Origin: Propionibacteriaceae bacterium
GTDB lineage: Bacteria; Actinomycetota; Actinomycetes; Propionibacteriales; Propionibacteriaceae
Direction of reading: 5' to 3'
Assembly (NCBI GenBank): GCA_016717345.1
Contig: JADKFR010000002.1
Location: forward strand, 465,062 to 529,061
DNA length: 64,000 bases
Shown here piece by piece: positions 9,524 to 18,930 of the stretch. Position 1 is the stretch's first letter; every line of letters begins with the position of its first letter. Both the position numbers and the translations under genes were made by a program. Below the pieces are notes generated by a model. It made no database searches. It was not told where the DNA came from and saw nothing but the letters and a program-made list of their open reading frames with translations.

Positions 9524-10327
9524 ATGAGCGTCGCTCAGGAACTCGGAATGATCGACCACAACCCCAACGACGACGACGTCGCGAGCCGGCCCCAGAGCCT
9601 CGCGGAATGGGTCGCCGCTCAAGCCGACGCCCTGCCCCATGGCGACCTGCACAGCCTGCGCCGCTGGCTGCGGGAGACCGATCCCCAGGTGGTCGACCGG
9701 TTCCTGGTGTCGGTGGCTGGCTGGGCGGCGGTCGACGGTGGGAATGATGTGATGGCGGCCAAGTTGTTGGCGTGGGCTCTGCTGCCGGGTGCGGCGCGGC
9801 TTGCCCGGGAACTGCGGGTCCTGTCGGCGGAGGTGGATCACCTGGTCGCGTCGCGACTGTGGATCGAGGTCCGAACGTTCCCGTGGCAGCGACGCTCCCG
9901 GGTCGCGGCCTGGATCCTGCGCCAGACGAAGAATGGGGTTCTGGCGGACTGCCAGGTGCCGAGCCGGCTTCGGCGTCACGACCCGGCATGGTTCATGGTC
10001 GACCCAAGCCCCCGCTCGATGGCCGCCATCCCGGCCGCCGTCGCCCCGCTGGATTCCAGAGGGGAATTGCTGCTCCTGTTGGAGTGGGCGGTGGAGGAGG
10101 GCGTGATCACCGCGGACGACCGCCTGCTGCTGTTGGGCCTGGTCCAGGCTTCAGACCTGGAGCCGGAGCGTCGGTCCTGCACGATGGCCGGACTGCTGGC
10201 GCACCGCGTCTCCGGGACGGTGGGCGACGCGCTTGGCGTGTCAGCCCGGACAGTGCGACGCAGGGCCTCCCGTTGCCTGCGGGCGCTGGCCGAAGCGGCC
10301 CCCTCCTACACCCTGGTCGCGTCATGA
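9524..10327 (+). CDS. HTH (sigma region 4-like) protein of a conjugative element
   Basis: The protein has 267 residues. The ATG at 9524 is set by a GGAAGGAG site. The first 200 residues are helical and lack a recognised catalytic motif. The C-terminus (VGDALGVSARTVRRRASRC, about residues 236-256) is a helix-turn-helix of the sigma-70 region 4 / LuxR type. Such proteins stand at the head of conjugation modules on actinobacterial integrative elements, and the genes behind it run in the same direction with short gaps. It probably regulates this module; the inverted repeat overlapping its ribosome site is a candidate autoregulatory site. No frameshift is apparent. Confidence 0.55.
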   Translation: MSVAQELGMIDHNPNDDDVASRPQSLAEWVAAQADALPHGDLHSLRRWLRETDPQVVDRFLVSVAGWAAVDGGNDVMAAKLLAWALLPGAARLARELRVLSAEVDHLVASRLWIEVRTFPWQRRSRVAAWILRQTKNGVLADCQVPSRLRRHDPAWFMVDPSPRSMAAIPAAVAPLDSRGELLLLLEWAVEEGVITADDRLLLLGLVQASDLEPERRSCTMAGLLAHRVSGTVGDALGVSARTVRRRASRCLRALAEAAPSYTLVAS

Positions 10328-10389
10328 CCTTGGCGACCGCTGTCCACCAAGCCGGGCCTGGGTGCCTTCGGGTGGGTGAGGAGGTGCAC

Positions 10390-10611
10390 ATGACTGCACA
10401 CGAAAGCCCGGGTGCGACGACCCCAGCAGAGGTGGCCCGGCTGTTCGACCTGATGGCCGACGGAGAAGCCGCAGCGGCCACGCTGGAACAGACGGTTCGC
10501 GTGATCCAGGACTCGCGCCGGGCCGCGGCAACGCTGGCGACCCTGCCGGCTCGGGATCTGCGGGCAGGCATTGTCTACCGGGCGACCACCCGGGCCGGCC
10601 GCGTCCGGTGA
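10390..10611 (+). CDS. Small hypothetical protein
   Basis: This 73-residue, mostly helical protein starts at ATG 10390 (MTAHESPGATTPAEVARLF) behind GGGTGAGGAGG. It has no membrane segment and I do not recognise a family. The stop overlaps the start of the ATPase gene at 10608 (GTGA), so the two are probably translated together. Confidence 0.5.
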   Translation: MTAHESPGATTPAEVARLFDLMADGEAAAATLEQTVRVIQDSRRAAATLATLPARDLRAGIVYRATTRAGRVR

Positions 10612-11422
10612 CCGCCGCAGTCCACCAGCGACCGGTGTCGGTCGCCGAACTCCGCCGCGCCTGGCACGCCGTCCAAGACGGTCAGTTCCGAGGACGCGCC
10701 GCTAGCAGCAGCGGGTTCAGCCTCGAGACTCCAACCACCTCGACCACCTGGACGTCCGCTGCGGGCGAGGAGGTCCTGGTGGTGCTGGGGTGCGCGGGCT
10801 CGGTGGGGGCGACCACGGTCGCGGTCGCGATCGGGTCGGCCGTCGAGGGGGCCGCCCGCGTGGTGGAGTGCGCTCCGCTCCCGCGGTCGGGGTTGGCGGC
10901 GGCGTGCGATGCCGAGCTGGGAGTCCATCCGTCGGGCTGGGTGCAGGGCACGAGGGGTGGCCGGCTGGTGGTGCAACGGCGGGGCGACCCGGCGCCCGAC
11001 CCGGCCGATGTGCCGCTCCCGCCCGAGACCGAGGGCGCTTTGGTGACCGTTGTGGACGCGGGTCTGGTGTGGCCGACCCTCTACGGTTCCGGCTGGGTGT
11101 CGGGACTGGTGGGGTCTGCGTCCCAGTTGGTGCTGGTCGGACGGTTGTCGGTGCCGGGACTCCGCCAGCTGGAGGGCTGCCTGGACCTGCCGGGGACGGA
11201 TCGGGTGGCCGTGGCCGTCGGGGGCCCACCACGATCTCGCTGGCCACGGCAAGTGGCCTGCACCGCCGGCCCGCTGCTGCGTCAGGCGGAGGCAGACGGC
11301 CGGTCGGTTTGTGTGCCGTGGGATCGCCGGTTGGCGCTGCAGGGCGTCACCGCGGAGGTGTTGCCGCGGCCGGTGCTTGCCGTGGGTCAGGAACTACTGG
11401 GAATGATGAAGGAATCGAATGA
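10608..11422 (+). CDS. ParA/MinD-like ATPase of the conjugation module
   Basis: The GTG start overlaps the preceding stop. Near residue 47 the segment VLVVLGCAGSVGATTVAVAI matches the deviant Walker A of ParA/MinD-like ATPases, although the canonical lysine pattern is weak (GSVGATT). VVECAPLPRSGLAA and VTVVDAGLVWP follow as further nucleotide-site strands. The frame as written stays open to 11549, overlapping the next gene by 130 bases. Another frame ends at 11422, giving the usual ATGA overlap with the start at 11419. I therefore think the true end is 11422 and that one indel lies late in the gene. Likely role: an accessory ATPase of conjugation, as in related actinobacterial elements. Confidence 0.5.
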
Positions 11423-11707
11423 AGGTCGGTCTTGCTCTACTGCCGTTGCAGGTGTGCCCGGTCGCGCCGGGGAACGCGGCGAAGTACGTGGATCAGATCA
11501 CCGGCAACGTGCTGTGGGCCGTGGGAGTGCTGTTTTCTGCTCGGCCTGATCGTCGGGGTGGGCGCGATCGTCGCTGGCCGGATCTTCGGCATGCCCCACG
11601 CCTCGAAGGTGGGGGTCATCTCCTTGGTGGTGGTGTTCATCGCCGTCCTGGCGTACCTGACGCTGCCGGGCATGCTGGACGCCCTGATGGGGAAGGGCTG
11701 CATCTAG
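11419..11707 (+). pseudogene. Small two-helix membrane protein of the conjugation module, frameshifted
   Basis: The N-terminus MKVGLALLPLQVCPVAPGNA begins at ATG 11419 behind AAGGA. Near 11530 the frame changes, and the continuation GLIVGVGAIVAGRIFGM and VGVISLVVVFIAVLAYL gives two membrane helices ending in GMLDALMGKGCI. Joined, the product has about 95 residues. Size, helices and position before the TrbL-like gene resemble VirB2/TrbC-like small proteins of type IV secretion, but sequence similarity cannot be shown here. It carries a single indel. Confidence 0.5.
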
Positions 11708-11709
11708 CC

Positions 11710-12526
11710 ATGACCACCCTCCCCAGCACCGAACCAACGGTGTGGCCGCGGCGGCGGCTGATTACCCTGCTCGCCGGCATCGCCATGACCGGGCTGTGCC
11801 TGCTGGCCGGGCTGGCGTTGGCCCGTGTTCTACGCGGTGGTAGCGGACACCCCGCACCCCACCCTCGTCCCTGCGCCGCTGGCCACCGACCCGGCCCAAC
11901 CGGGGCGGGGTGAGCAGGCCAGGGACGCGATCGCCGCGGAGCCGATGCTCCCTGTCCAGGCGGCCGATGCGCGGGAGACCGCCGCCGCCGTCCACCTTGC
12001 CCCGGGCATCGCGATTCCGGATGCCACGGGTGTCGGACCAGCCGGGGTCGCTGCGGGGTTCCCTCGGACGCCGGAGGGGGCGGTCGCGCAGTTGGCGGCG
12101 ATCGAGGTGCGGGTGATCGAAGCGATGAGCATCCCGACCGCCCACGCCGTCCATCAGGAGTGGACGATGCCCGGAGCGGGTGAGGCGTCCGCGTGGGACG
12201 TGACGCAGGGGGTGCAGGCATTCCTGGCCGCCTCACGGCAGGAGGCCAGCAGCAAGGACGAGACCACGCTGGTTCAGGCCATTCCCGCTGCCGGGCTGGT
12301 CAAGGGGGTGGACGGTCCCGACTGGGTGCTGGCCTGCGTCCTGCTCGACGTCCGCGCCTCGATCGTGGCCGACGCCCGGATCGGGTAGGGACACTGCGAA
12401 CGCATGCAGTGGCAGGACGGACGGTGGCTGATCGCGCCCGGCACCCCGCCGGCGAAGCCCCTGCCCACGTGGCCGGGATCACAGAAGGCCTTGGACGTGG
12501 GCTGGCGCACCTGGGTGGGGGAGTAG
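11710..12526 (+). pseudogene. Membrane-anchored conjugal transfer protein, frameshift and nonsense mutation
   Basis: ATG 11710 opens a short cytoplasmic part and one membrane helix (LITLLAGIAMTGLCLLAGLA). Near 11822 the frame shifts, and the extracytoplasmic domain continues (TPEGAVAQLAAIEVRVIEAM, then VLACVLLDVRASIVADARIG) until a TAG at 12386-12388. Reading through that stop gives GHCERMQWQDGRWLIAPGTP and a natural stop at 12524-12526, four bases before the next start. The TAG therefore replaces a sense codon, most simply a tyrosine codon. This is a bitopic component of the conjugation apparatus with two defects. Confidence 0.5.
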
Positions 12527-12530
12527 CCCG

Positions 12531-14003
12531 GTGGGGGACCTGTTGAACCCGTTCACCTACCTGGGCTCGCTGGCGGCGAAGATCGTCGCCGACGGGTGGA
12601 CGGCAGCGATGCTGGGGTTGTGGAACGCGGGCCTGTGGCTGCTGCGGCTCGCCCTGTCGGTCAGTGACTTCCTGCTCACGCCCGATTTGCGGGAGGACGG
12701 GCCCGGCGCGCACCTGTACCGGGTGACGTTCTGGATCGCGGGCACCCTCCTGCTGGTAATGGCCATGGTCCAGCTCGGCGTGGCCGCCATTCGCCGCGAC
12801 GGCAAGAGCCTGGCGCGGGTGGCGATCGGGTTCGGCCAGTTCGTCGCGATTTGGGCCGGGTGGATTGCCTACGGGATCACCATCGTGGCCGCCTGCTCCG
12901 GGTTGACCCGCGCCCTGATGGGGTCGCTGTTGAACGTCACCTCGTGGTCGGCGTGGCAGCCGTGGACGCCGTTCACCCCGGCGGACATCACCGACGGCAC
13001 CATCGCCACCGTCTTGGGCCTGATGGGGCTGCTGCTGGTGGTCGCCGCGATCGGGCACATCCTGGTGCTCTTGGCGCGGGCCGCCTCGTTGCTGGTACTG
13101 GCCGCCACCACCCCGATCGCCGCCGCCGGCCTGGTGTGGGAAGGGGGCCGGTCCTGGTTCTGGAAGGCGTTCCGCTGGTTCCACGCGGCCGCCCTCTCCC
13201 CTGTCGTGATGGTGATGGTCCTCGGGGTGGGGGTGCAGTTCACCACCGGCGTCGCCAACGGCCTGACCGGAAACAAACTGGAGGCCGCGATCGGCACCGC
13301 TGTGCCTGGCGTGATCCTGATCTGCGTGGCGGTGGTGTCCCCGCTGGCGTTGTTCAAGCTGCTCGCGTTCGTCGACCCCGGCACCACCTCCGGCGCGGCG
13401 ATGCGCGCCACCCTGGCAACCTCGGGCGGTCTCCAGGGCCTGCTCGCCGGACAAGGCGCCGGTGGGGGTTCCGCTGCCCAAGCGACCGCAGCCGACGACA
13501 GTGGCCGCAGCGCCGGCGAGGACGGCGCCGCCGACGCCACGTCGAGCCGGTTCACCGCCGCCACCCAGCAGGCGATGCGCGCGGCAGGCCCGGTCGGCCA
13601 GTCCGCGGCCACCGGGCTGGGCTGGGTCACCGGGGTCGGCTCAGCAGCGGCCGCTGTGGGAGCGGACGTCACCAACCAGATGGGGGTGGGCCACAACACG
13701 TACCCGCCCGACTTCAGCCACGCCGCCCGCCGGGCCTCCTCGGGGCAACACAGCACGGGCGACACCGGCGGCGACCCGGACAGCAGCGGAGGCGGCGCAC
13801 CACCGGCTGACCCGCCACCGTCGGACATGACCATGCCTCCTCCGCCGGGCGGCTGGGCCCAAACGGCGGCCTCCAGCGGCGGCGAGTCGGCCGGCGCAGG
13901 TTCGGACGGTGCCGTGGCGGTACCTGCCGGGGGCGCTCCGGCGGGTGCTGCGGCCGGGTCTGGGGCGGGCGGCAGCCAGGCCGCAGCAGCCGCAGCCCTC
14001 TAA
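12531..14003 (+). CDS. TrbL/VirB6-like conjugal transfer membrane protein
   Basis: The protein has 490 residues, starts at GTG 12531 and is intact. Several membrane helices fall between about residues 15 and 290, for example WIAGTLLLVMAMVQLGVAA, ATVLGLMGLLLVVAAIG and VPGVILICVAVVSPLALFK. The last 190 residues are soluble and rich in Gly, Ala, Ser and Pro. This architecture (polytopic core, low-complexity tail) is that of TrbL/VirB6-type inner-membrane channel proteins in actinobacterial conjugative elements. The short gap to the preceding gene and the SCO6880-like gene behind support the role. It forms part of the mating channel in the cytoplasmic membrane. Confidence 0.7.
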   Translation: MGDLLNPFTYLGSLAAKIVADGWTAAMLGLWNAGLWLLRLALSVSDFLLTPDLREDGPGAHLYRVTFWIAGTLLLVMAMVQLGVAAIRRDGKSLARVAIGFGQFVAIWAGWIAYGITIVAACSGLTRALMGSLLNVTSWSAWQPWTPFTPADITDGTIATVLGLMGLLLVVAAIGHILVLLARAASLLVLAATTPIAAAGLVWEGGRSWFWKAFRWFHAAALSPVVMVMVLGVGVQFTTGVANGLTGNKLEAAIGTAVPGVILICVAVVSPLALFKLLAFVDPGTTSGAAMRATLATSGGLQGLLAGQGAGGGSAAQATAADDSGRSAGEDGAADATSSRFTAATQQAMRAAGPVGQSAATGLGWVTGVGSAAAAVGADVTNQMGVGHNTYPPDFSHAARRASSGQHSTGDTGGDPDSSGGGAPPADPPPSDMTMPPPPGGWAQTAASSGGESAGAGSDGAVAVPAGGAPAGAAAGSGAGGSQAAAAAAL

Positions 14004-14086
14004 TCCATCCGCCAACTCCAGGGTCTCCGCAGGGGGCTGAGGAGGCAGGCAATCACGTCACGATTTGCCGCACAGGCAGGCAACAG

Positions 14087-15370
14087 TTGACTACGCCGGG
14101 ACCGGGTGGGCTGGTTCTTTGGGCTGACCGGCGGTCAACTCGCCACGTTGGCGGTCACGGTGCTGCCCATGTTCTGGGCGATTCAGGCGCAACGCTGGCC
14201 GTTGGCCGGCACCCTCGCTGCCGCCTGGGCGACGGTGGCCCTCCTGGTGATCGTCCCGGTCCGGGGACGCTCGGCAACCGGCTGGCTCGCCGCCGTCCTC
14301 GCGCTCCTGGTAGGCCGGGTGGCTGGCTGGACGAGGTTCCGCGCCAACGCCGCCTGACCCATCCGGCATCGGCCTGGCCGAGCACCGCCGTGCGCGCCCG
14401 GCACGCCTCGGCCCGGTCCGACCTGCTGGACGTCTGCGCCCGCACCGAACCTGATCGACGAGTCCCCTGATGGTCCGCACCGTCCCCGACGACGGCGCCG
14501 AACGCGGCCTGTGGATCACCACCCACCGCCGACCAGCCGGCCCGGCCCTCGCACGGACCGTGAACGACCAGTTGGCCGCCGCCCTCACCCGCGCCTCGGT
14601 CCGCACCGAAGCGTTCCTCACCCTGGTCGTCCCCGAAACCCGCCTCGGCCGCGAAGCCCGCCAGGCCGGCGGCGGCCTCGACGGCCGCGCCCGGGTCCTG
14701 TACGCGCTGATGGGCGAGGTCGAGGCCCACCTCCGCGGCGCCCTCGCCGTCACCGACGTCACCTGGCTCACCTCACCGCAACTCGCCTGGCGGTGCGGAC
14801 CGGTTTCGCCCCGGGCGACCGCGCCGGCGTCATCGACGCCCTGCCCGAACAGCACCCCAACCCGCCGTGAACGCCGAGGTGCCCTGGGCGAAGGCCGGCC
14901 CCTCCGGCGCCGACCTGGACGCCCGCCACTACAGCCACGACGCCTGGAAGTCGATCTCGGCGACCATGAAACTGCCCGACAAGGGCACCGTCCTGGGCGC
15001 GCTCGCCCCCGTCCTCGTCCCCGACGACCCTGGCGAACGCCGCTCGCTGTGTGGCGTTCCCCGCTCCTGGCGAGCAGCCGCCGCCGACCGGCAGAGCGCC
15101 AACGCCGAATGGGCCGCCGACATGGGCGCCGCCCTCCGCGCCCAAGCCGGCGTCCGCGCCCGCGCACGCGACGGGCACGCCACCAGGCGCACCACCTCGA
15201 CGGCAACTCGCCCGCGGCAACGCCCTCGCCCGCCCCTACGCGATCGCCAGCGTCACCGTCGGCAAGACCGCGCGGATCACCGAGTACGGCCGCCAACTGG
15301 ACGCCGCCATCAGACGGGCCGGCTACGCCCGTTGCGGCTCGACCTCGCGGCCTGCCACCCACCGGCGCCC
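14087..15370 (+). pseudogene. SCO6880/PrgI-like conjugation protein, several frameshifts
   Basis: The N-terminus WFFGLTGGQLATLAVTVL with a second hydrophobic segment (ALLVIVPVRGRSATGWLAAV) is the paired-helix PrgI-like start of SCO6880-type proteins. The body appears in successive frames: RGLWITTHRRPAGPALARTV and AFLTLVVPETRLGREARQAG around 14500-14650, then WAKAGPSGADLDARHYSHDA and MKLPDKGTVLGALAPVLVP around 14890-15020, then ALARPYAIASVTVGKTARIT around 15230. At least four indels are needed. In intact elements this protein bridges the membrane channel and the VirB4-like ATPase; the ATPase follows directly here. Confidence 0.55.
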
Positions 15371-15372
15371 AG

Positions 15373-16503
15373 ATGGGGATCGACCACCTGTCCGGCGGAT
15401 CGTTTTACGCCGACCCCAACGGCTGGGTGCTCGACGACACGATCCCGGTCACGAACCCGAACATCTTCGCGTTCGGCAAACCCGGACGCGGCAAGTCCGG
15501 CACCGTCAAAGCGTTCTGCCTGCGGATGATGGACTTCGGCTACCGCACCCTCATCCTCGGCGACCCCAAAGACGAATACGAGAAGCTCTGCCACGCCCTC
15601 GGCGTCCAACCGTTCGTGATCGGCCACGGCCTACCCGCCCGCATCAACCCCTCGCCTTCGGACCCCTCGCCCAAGCTGGGCCGACCTCACCGCCGCCGAA
15701 GCCCAACGCCGGGCGGCGATCGTGTTCGGACGCTGGCTCACCCTCGTCCGCGGCCTCGTCGGCTCCCAGCGCATCGGCGACCACCGCGTCCCCTTCGGAC
15801 CCACCGACGAAGTCGTCGTCAACGCCTGCCTGCACCACCTCACCGGCTACAGGCAGGGCACCACCCACCTCACCGAAACCACCATCCCGCAGCTGTGGCG
15901 GCTGCTGGACGAGCCCACCCGCGACCTGGTCGCTGAATGCCGGTACCGCTCGAACCGGCGTTCCTCGACGAGACCAGGCTGCTGCGCGACGCCCTGGGCC
16001 AACTCGTGCGGCGTCCTGGCCGGGCTGTTCGACGACCACACGACCATCAAGGTGGGGGACATGCGGATTGTCGTCCGTGACGAATCGTGGAAACAACTCC
16101 GCCTCGGCCCCGAAGCTGTGAAGTCGTTCGACGCCGACCTCCGCCTGTCCCGCCGCGACGGCGAGGTTCAGTTCGCCGTCGCCCACAAACCCTCCGACCT
16201 GCTCTCTGCCGGCGACGCCGACTCCCAAGCCACCGCGATCGCGAAAGACCTGCTGCACCTGGCCGATATCAAGATCCTCCACGGCCAAGACCAAGCCGTC
16301 GGCGAAGAACTCGAACGCCTGATCGGCATCGGCCCCATCGCCCAGCAGCTGGTCACCGGCTGGGCCATGCACGGCAAGGGACGCGCGCTGTGGTGCGTGG
16401 GTGACCGGCACTACAAAGTCCAAACGGTTCTTCACCCGCTCCTTGAGGAGCAGCTCACTTTCACCAACGATGCTCTGTCTCCGAGTCCTGTTCGTCAGTC
16501 GTG
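15373..16503 (+). pseudogene. VirB4-like conjugation ATPase, frameshifted
   Basis: ATG 15373 opens MGIDHLSGGSFYADPNGWVL, then a Walker A motif FGKPGRGKSGTVKAF at about 15477-15521 and RTLILGDPKDEYEKL. After an indel near 15650 and a second near 15965, the frame continues with GDMRIVVRDESWKQLRLGP, SRRDGEVQFAVAHKPSDLLS and a C-terminal VTGWAMHGKGRALWCVGDRH. This is the ATP-binding protein that energises substrate transfer in actinobacterial type IV systems. The start of the next gene overlaps its last codons (GTGA near 16501). With the indels the product as written is not functional. Confidence 0.6.
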
Positions 16504-17582
16504 AAACCACTCGCCTGGGCCCTCGCCAGCCTCCTGCTGCTCCTGGGCGCCGTGCCGCTGGGGGCCGCTGTGCTGGTCACGGTCATCGCTGCGCCAGCGG
16601 TGGCTGAACAACTCCGCCAAGACCCCTGCAGCTACCTCAGCGGAACCGAGGCCGCCGCACTCCCCACCGGATCGGGGACGGCGGGCTTGCCGGCGGTGGG
16701 GTCCCCCCGCCGGGCCAGTCTCCGCAACCCGTCGGTGTCGATCCCCGCCGGGATCAAGGCCCTATATGTGCGGGCGGCTGCCCAGTACCGGGTGCCGTGG
16801 GCGTTGCTCGCCGGCGTCGGGATGGAAGAAACCGCCCACGGCCGCCACAAGGCGACCTCATGCGCCGGCGCGCAGGGGCTGATGCAGTTCGTGCCCGCCA
16901 CCTTGGCAGTCTACGGCGCGGACGCCGACGGCGACGGACGCGCCACCATCACCAACGACGCCGACAGCGATCCATGAGCGCCGCGCGCTACCTCGCCGCC
17001 ACCGGAGCCACCCGCGCCAGCGGCGTTCGAGAGGCCCTCTTCGCCTACAACCACGCCATCTGGTACGTCAACGACGTCCTGTACTACGCCCACAGCTATA
17101 ACAGCGGCGGCAACGGCACCACCGACACCAGCGAGGTCAGCTGCGAGCAAGGCGCGGACGGTGACGACGCCGGCCCGGTCCCGGACGGACCCAACGGGCC
17201 GTGCCCGTCCTCGGGTAGTGCCGCGGAACGAGGCCTGAAACCCAACGCGCTGCGCGCCCTGCGCTGCGTCAAACAGGCCTTCCCTGGATCAAATCCATGG
17301 GCGGCGTCGGGTAACGCAACAACGTCCCGACCACCCCCCCGGGCGCGCTATCGATTTCATGATCCCGGCGTGGAACACCGCGGCCGGACGGGCCCGCGGC
17401 TGGCAGGTCGCCCGGTGGCTCCAGAAGAACGCCGCCACCCTCAAGGTGAAGTACATCATCTTCGACATGAAGGTCTGGCGGGCGTACCGATCCAGCCAAG
17501 GGTGGCAGCCGTACACCCCTCGGCACGGATCCCCCAGCCGACCGTCGGCCACCATGACCACGTTCACCTCAGCGTCGCTTAG
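16501..17582 (+). pseudogene. Lytic transglycosylase with C-terminal peptidase-like domain, frameshifted
   Basis: The GTG start at 16501 gives a signal-anchor (LAWALASLLLLLGAVPLGAA). A lysozyme-like lytic transglycosylase domain follows: YRVPWALLAGVGMEETAHGR with the catalytic Glu, SCAGAQGLMQFVPATLAVYG. After an indel near 16975 come ASGVREALFAYNHAIWYVND and a Gly/Asp-rich linker. The C-terminal domain (RAIDFMIPAWNTAAGRARGW, VKYIIFDMKVWRAYRSSQGW, final HHDHVHLSVA) resembles the ARB_07466-like peptidase-related domain. At least three frame changes occur. In conjugation modules this enzyme opens the peptidoglycan for the mating channel. Confidence 0.6.
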
Positions 17583-17597
17583 CAACCATAGTTCGAT

Positions 17598-17753
17598 CAG
17601 ATGAGAGATTCGCTCATCTGGTGAAGGGCTCTGGCTTGGGGAGACGGCCTTGCTTGAGCGTCCGGGTCGCCCGGGCTGGGGTTTCTGGAACTGCCGTTGG
17701 GTACGTCGATTTGCGGTGCTCTCATCTGGTGCGAGCCTCTCTCATCTGATGAG
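17598..17753. repeat. Cluster of CTCATCTG repeats before the integrase gene
   Basis: CTCATCTG occurs at 17613-17620, 17721-17728 and 17741-17748, and its complement CAGATGAG at 17598-17605. The first pair forms a hairpin-like inverted repeat with a 7-base spacer. The last copy is part of CTCATCTGATGAG. They lie at the left edge of the integrase module, so they may be recombinase arm sites or operators for the HTH protein encoded further on. Confidence 0.5.
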
Positions 17754-17811
17754 AGGTGCTGTGGGGTGTCGAATGAGTGAGCAGGTGCCGCGGCGTTGTC
17801 CCGGGAAATGT

Positions 17812-18708
17812 GGTGAGCGTGTTGTCCTCCGGCGTGGCGCATCTGGATCCGCAGGAGGCAGTGTGGCAGGCGATGCTGCGGGGGTGGCGGGTGCAGCAGG
17901 GGGCCCGGCTGTTGAACCAGGCCACGATCGAGGGCCGGCTGGGCTTGGTGACGCGGTTCATGAAGTTCACCGGGGAGTACCCGTGGCGGTGGCAGCCGAT
18001 GGATGTGGAGGAGTGGACCTCCTCGCTGCGTGCGGGCGGTGCCAGGGCGCACTCGACGCTGCGGGGCTATCAGAACGCGGTCGCGTTGTTCTGCGACTAC
18101 CTGGTGGATCCCCGCTACGCATGGGGCCAGGAATGCCAGTGCCGGTTCGGTACGCACCCGGTTCAGATCTGTCATGAATGGAACACCGCCCGGCACGTCA
18201 GCGAGTTCGAAGCGGACCCGAGGGTGCGGCCGTTCACTCGTGAGGAGTTGCAGCGGTTCTTCGACTACTGCGACGACCGGGTGGACCGGGCCAGGGCCCT
18301 GGGCCGCAAGGGCTGGGTGGCGGCGTTCCGGGACGCCACGTTGTTCAAGGTGTGTTACGGCTTCGGGTTGCGGCGTCGTGAGGTGGCGATGTTGGAGGTG
18401 ACCGATTTCCACCGCAACGCGAAAGCTCCCGAGTTCGGCGGGTACTCGGTCTGCTCGGTGCGGTGGGGGAAGGCCGCGAAGGGGTCCCCGCCGAGGCGCC
18501 GGTCGGTGTGTCGTGTGTTCCGTCGATCACCGAGGTGCTCGCCGAGTACGTCGACCAGGTGCCGGTCTACGAGCCGGGGCAGCGGGTGATGTTGTGGCCG
18601 ACTGAGCGCGGCGGCCGGCTGGCGGTCGGCTACGTGAATGCCCGGTTCCGTGAGTACGCCGACGACCTCGGATTGCCGCGGGAGTTGCATCCCCATTGTT
18701 TGCGGCAT
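17812..18708 (+). pseudogene. Tyrosine integrase, 5' part, interrupted by an inserted element
   Basis: The frame after GTG 17812 encodes an N-terminal SAM-like core-binding domain (MLRGWRVQQGARLLNQATIE, THSTLRGYQ-type region) and the start of the catalytic domain with RDATLFKVCYGFGLRRREVA, where the first catalytic Arg is seen. An indel near 18480 moves the frame, which then runs through QRVMLWPTERGGRLAVGYVN to LHPHCLRH, the His-x-x-Arg box. There it stops being homologous: a RIT element begins. The missing 3' end, with the Gly-His box and catalytic Tyr, lies at 27904-28086. It is the first gene of a three-gene recombinase module. Confidence 0.7.
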
Positions 18709-18796
18709 TACGCGGACGGACGGGTTATGCGCCCTGTCGGGGTGTGTGGGCTGGTCAGGACGGTGTCGGCGGTGTGGTTGTCCGCATAATCCCAGG
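18703..18796 (+). repeat. RIT left terminal inverted repeat
   Basis: It begins CGGCATTACGCGGACGGACG and ends in CCGCATAATCCCAGG. It pairs with 22195-22288 over its whole length without gaps. The first six bases coincide with the integrase Arg-His codons, so the exact host/element border is uncertain by a few bases. Confidence 0.85.
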
Positions 18797-18930
18797 TCCG
18801 ATTGCGTCCGAGTGAGTCGAGCCGGCCGATCAGAGTCGTCGGCGGGTGCCTGGGGGCGCCCCCGCGTGCGGCTGGGATCGGCAAAGAATCGCGTCTGTTC
18901 ATTCCTTTACCGGAGGCAGGGGTGGTTCTC

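Noticed and set aside
8826..9989. Long minus-strand open frame of 387 codons
   Set aside because: Only its last 60 codons resemble a real protein; the rest is Arg/Pro-rich and antisense to the HTH gene at 9524, a usual shadow in high-GC DNA.
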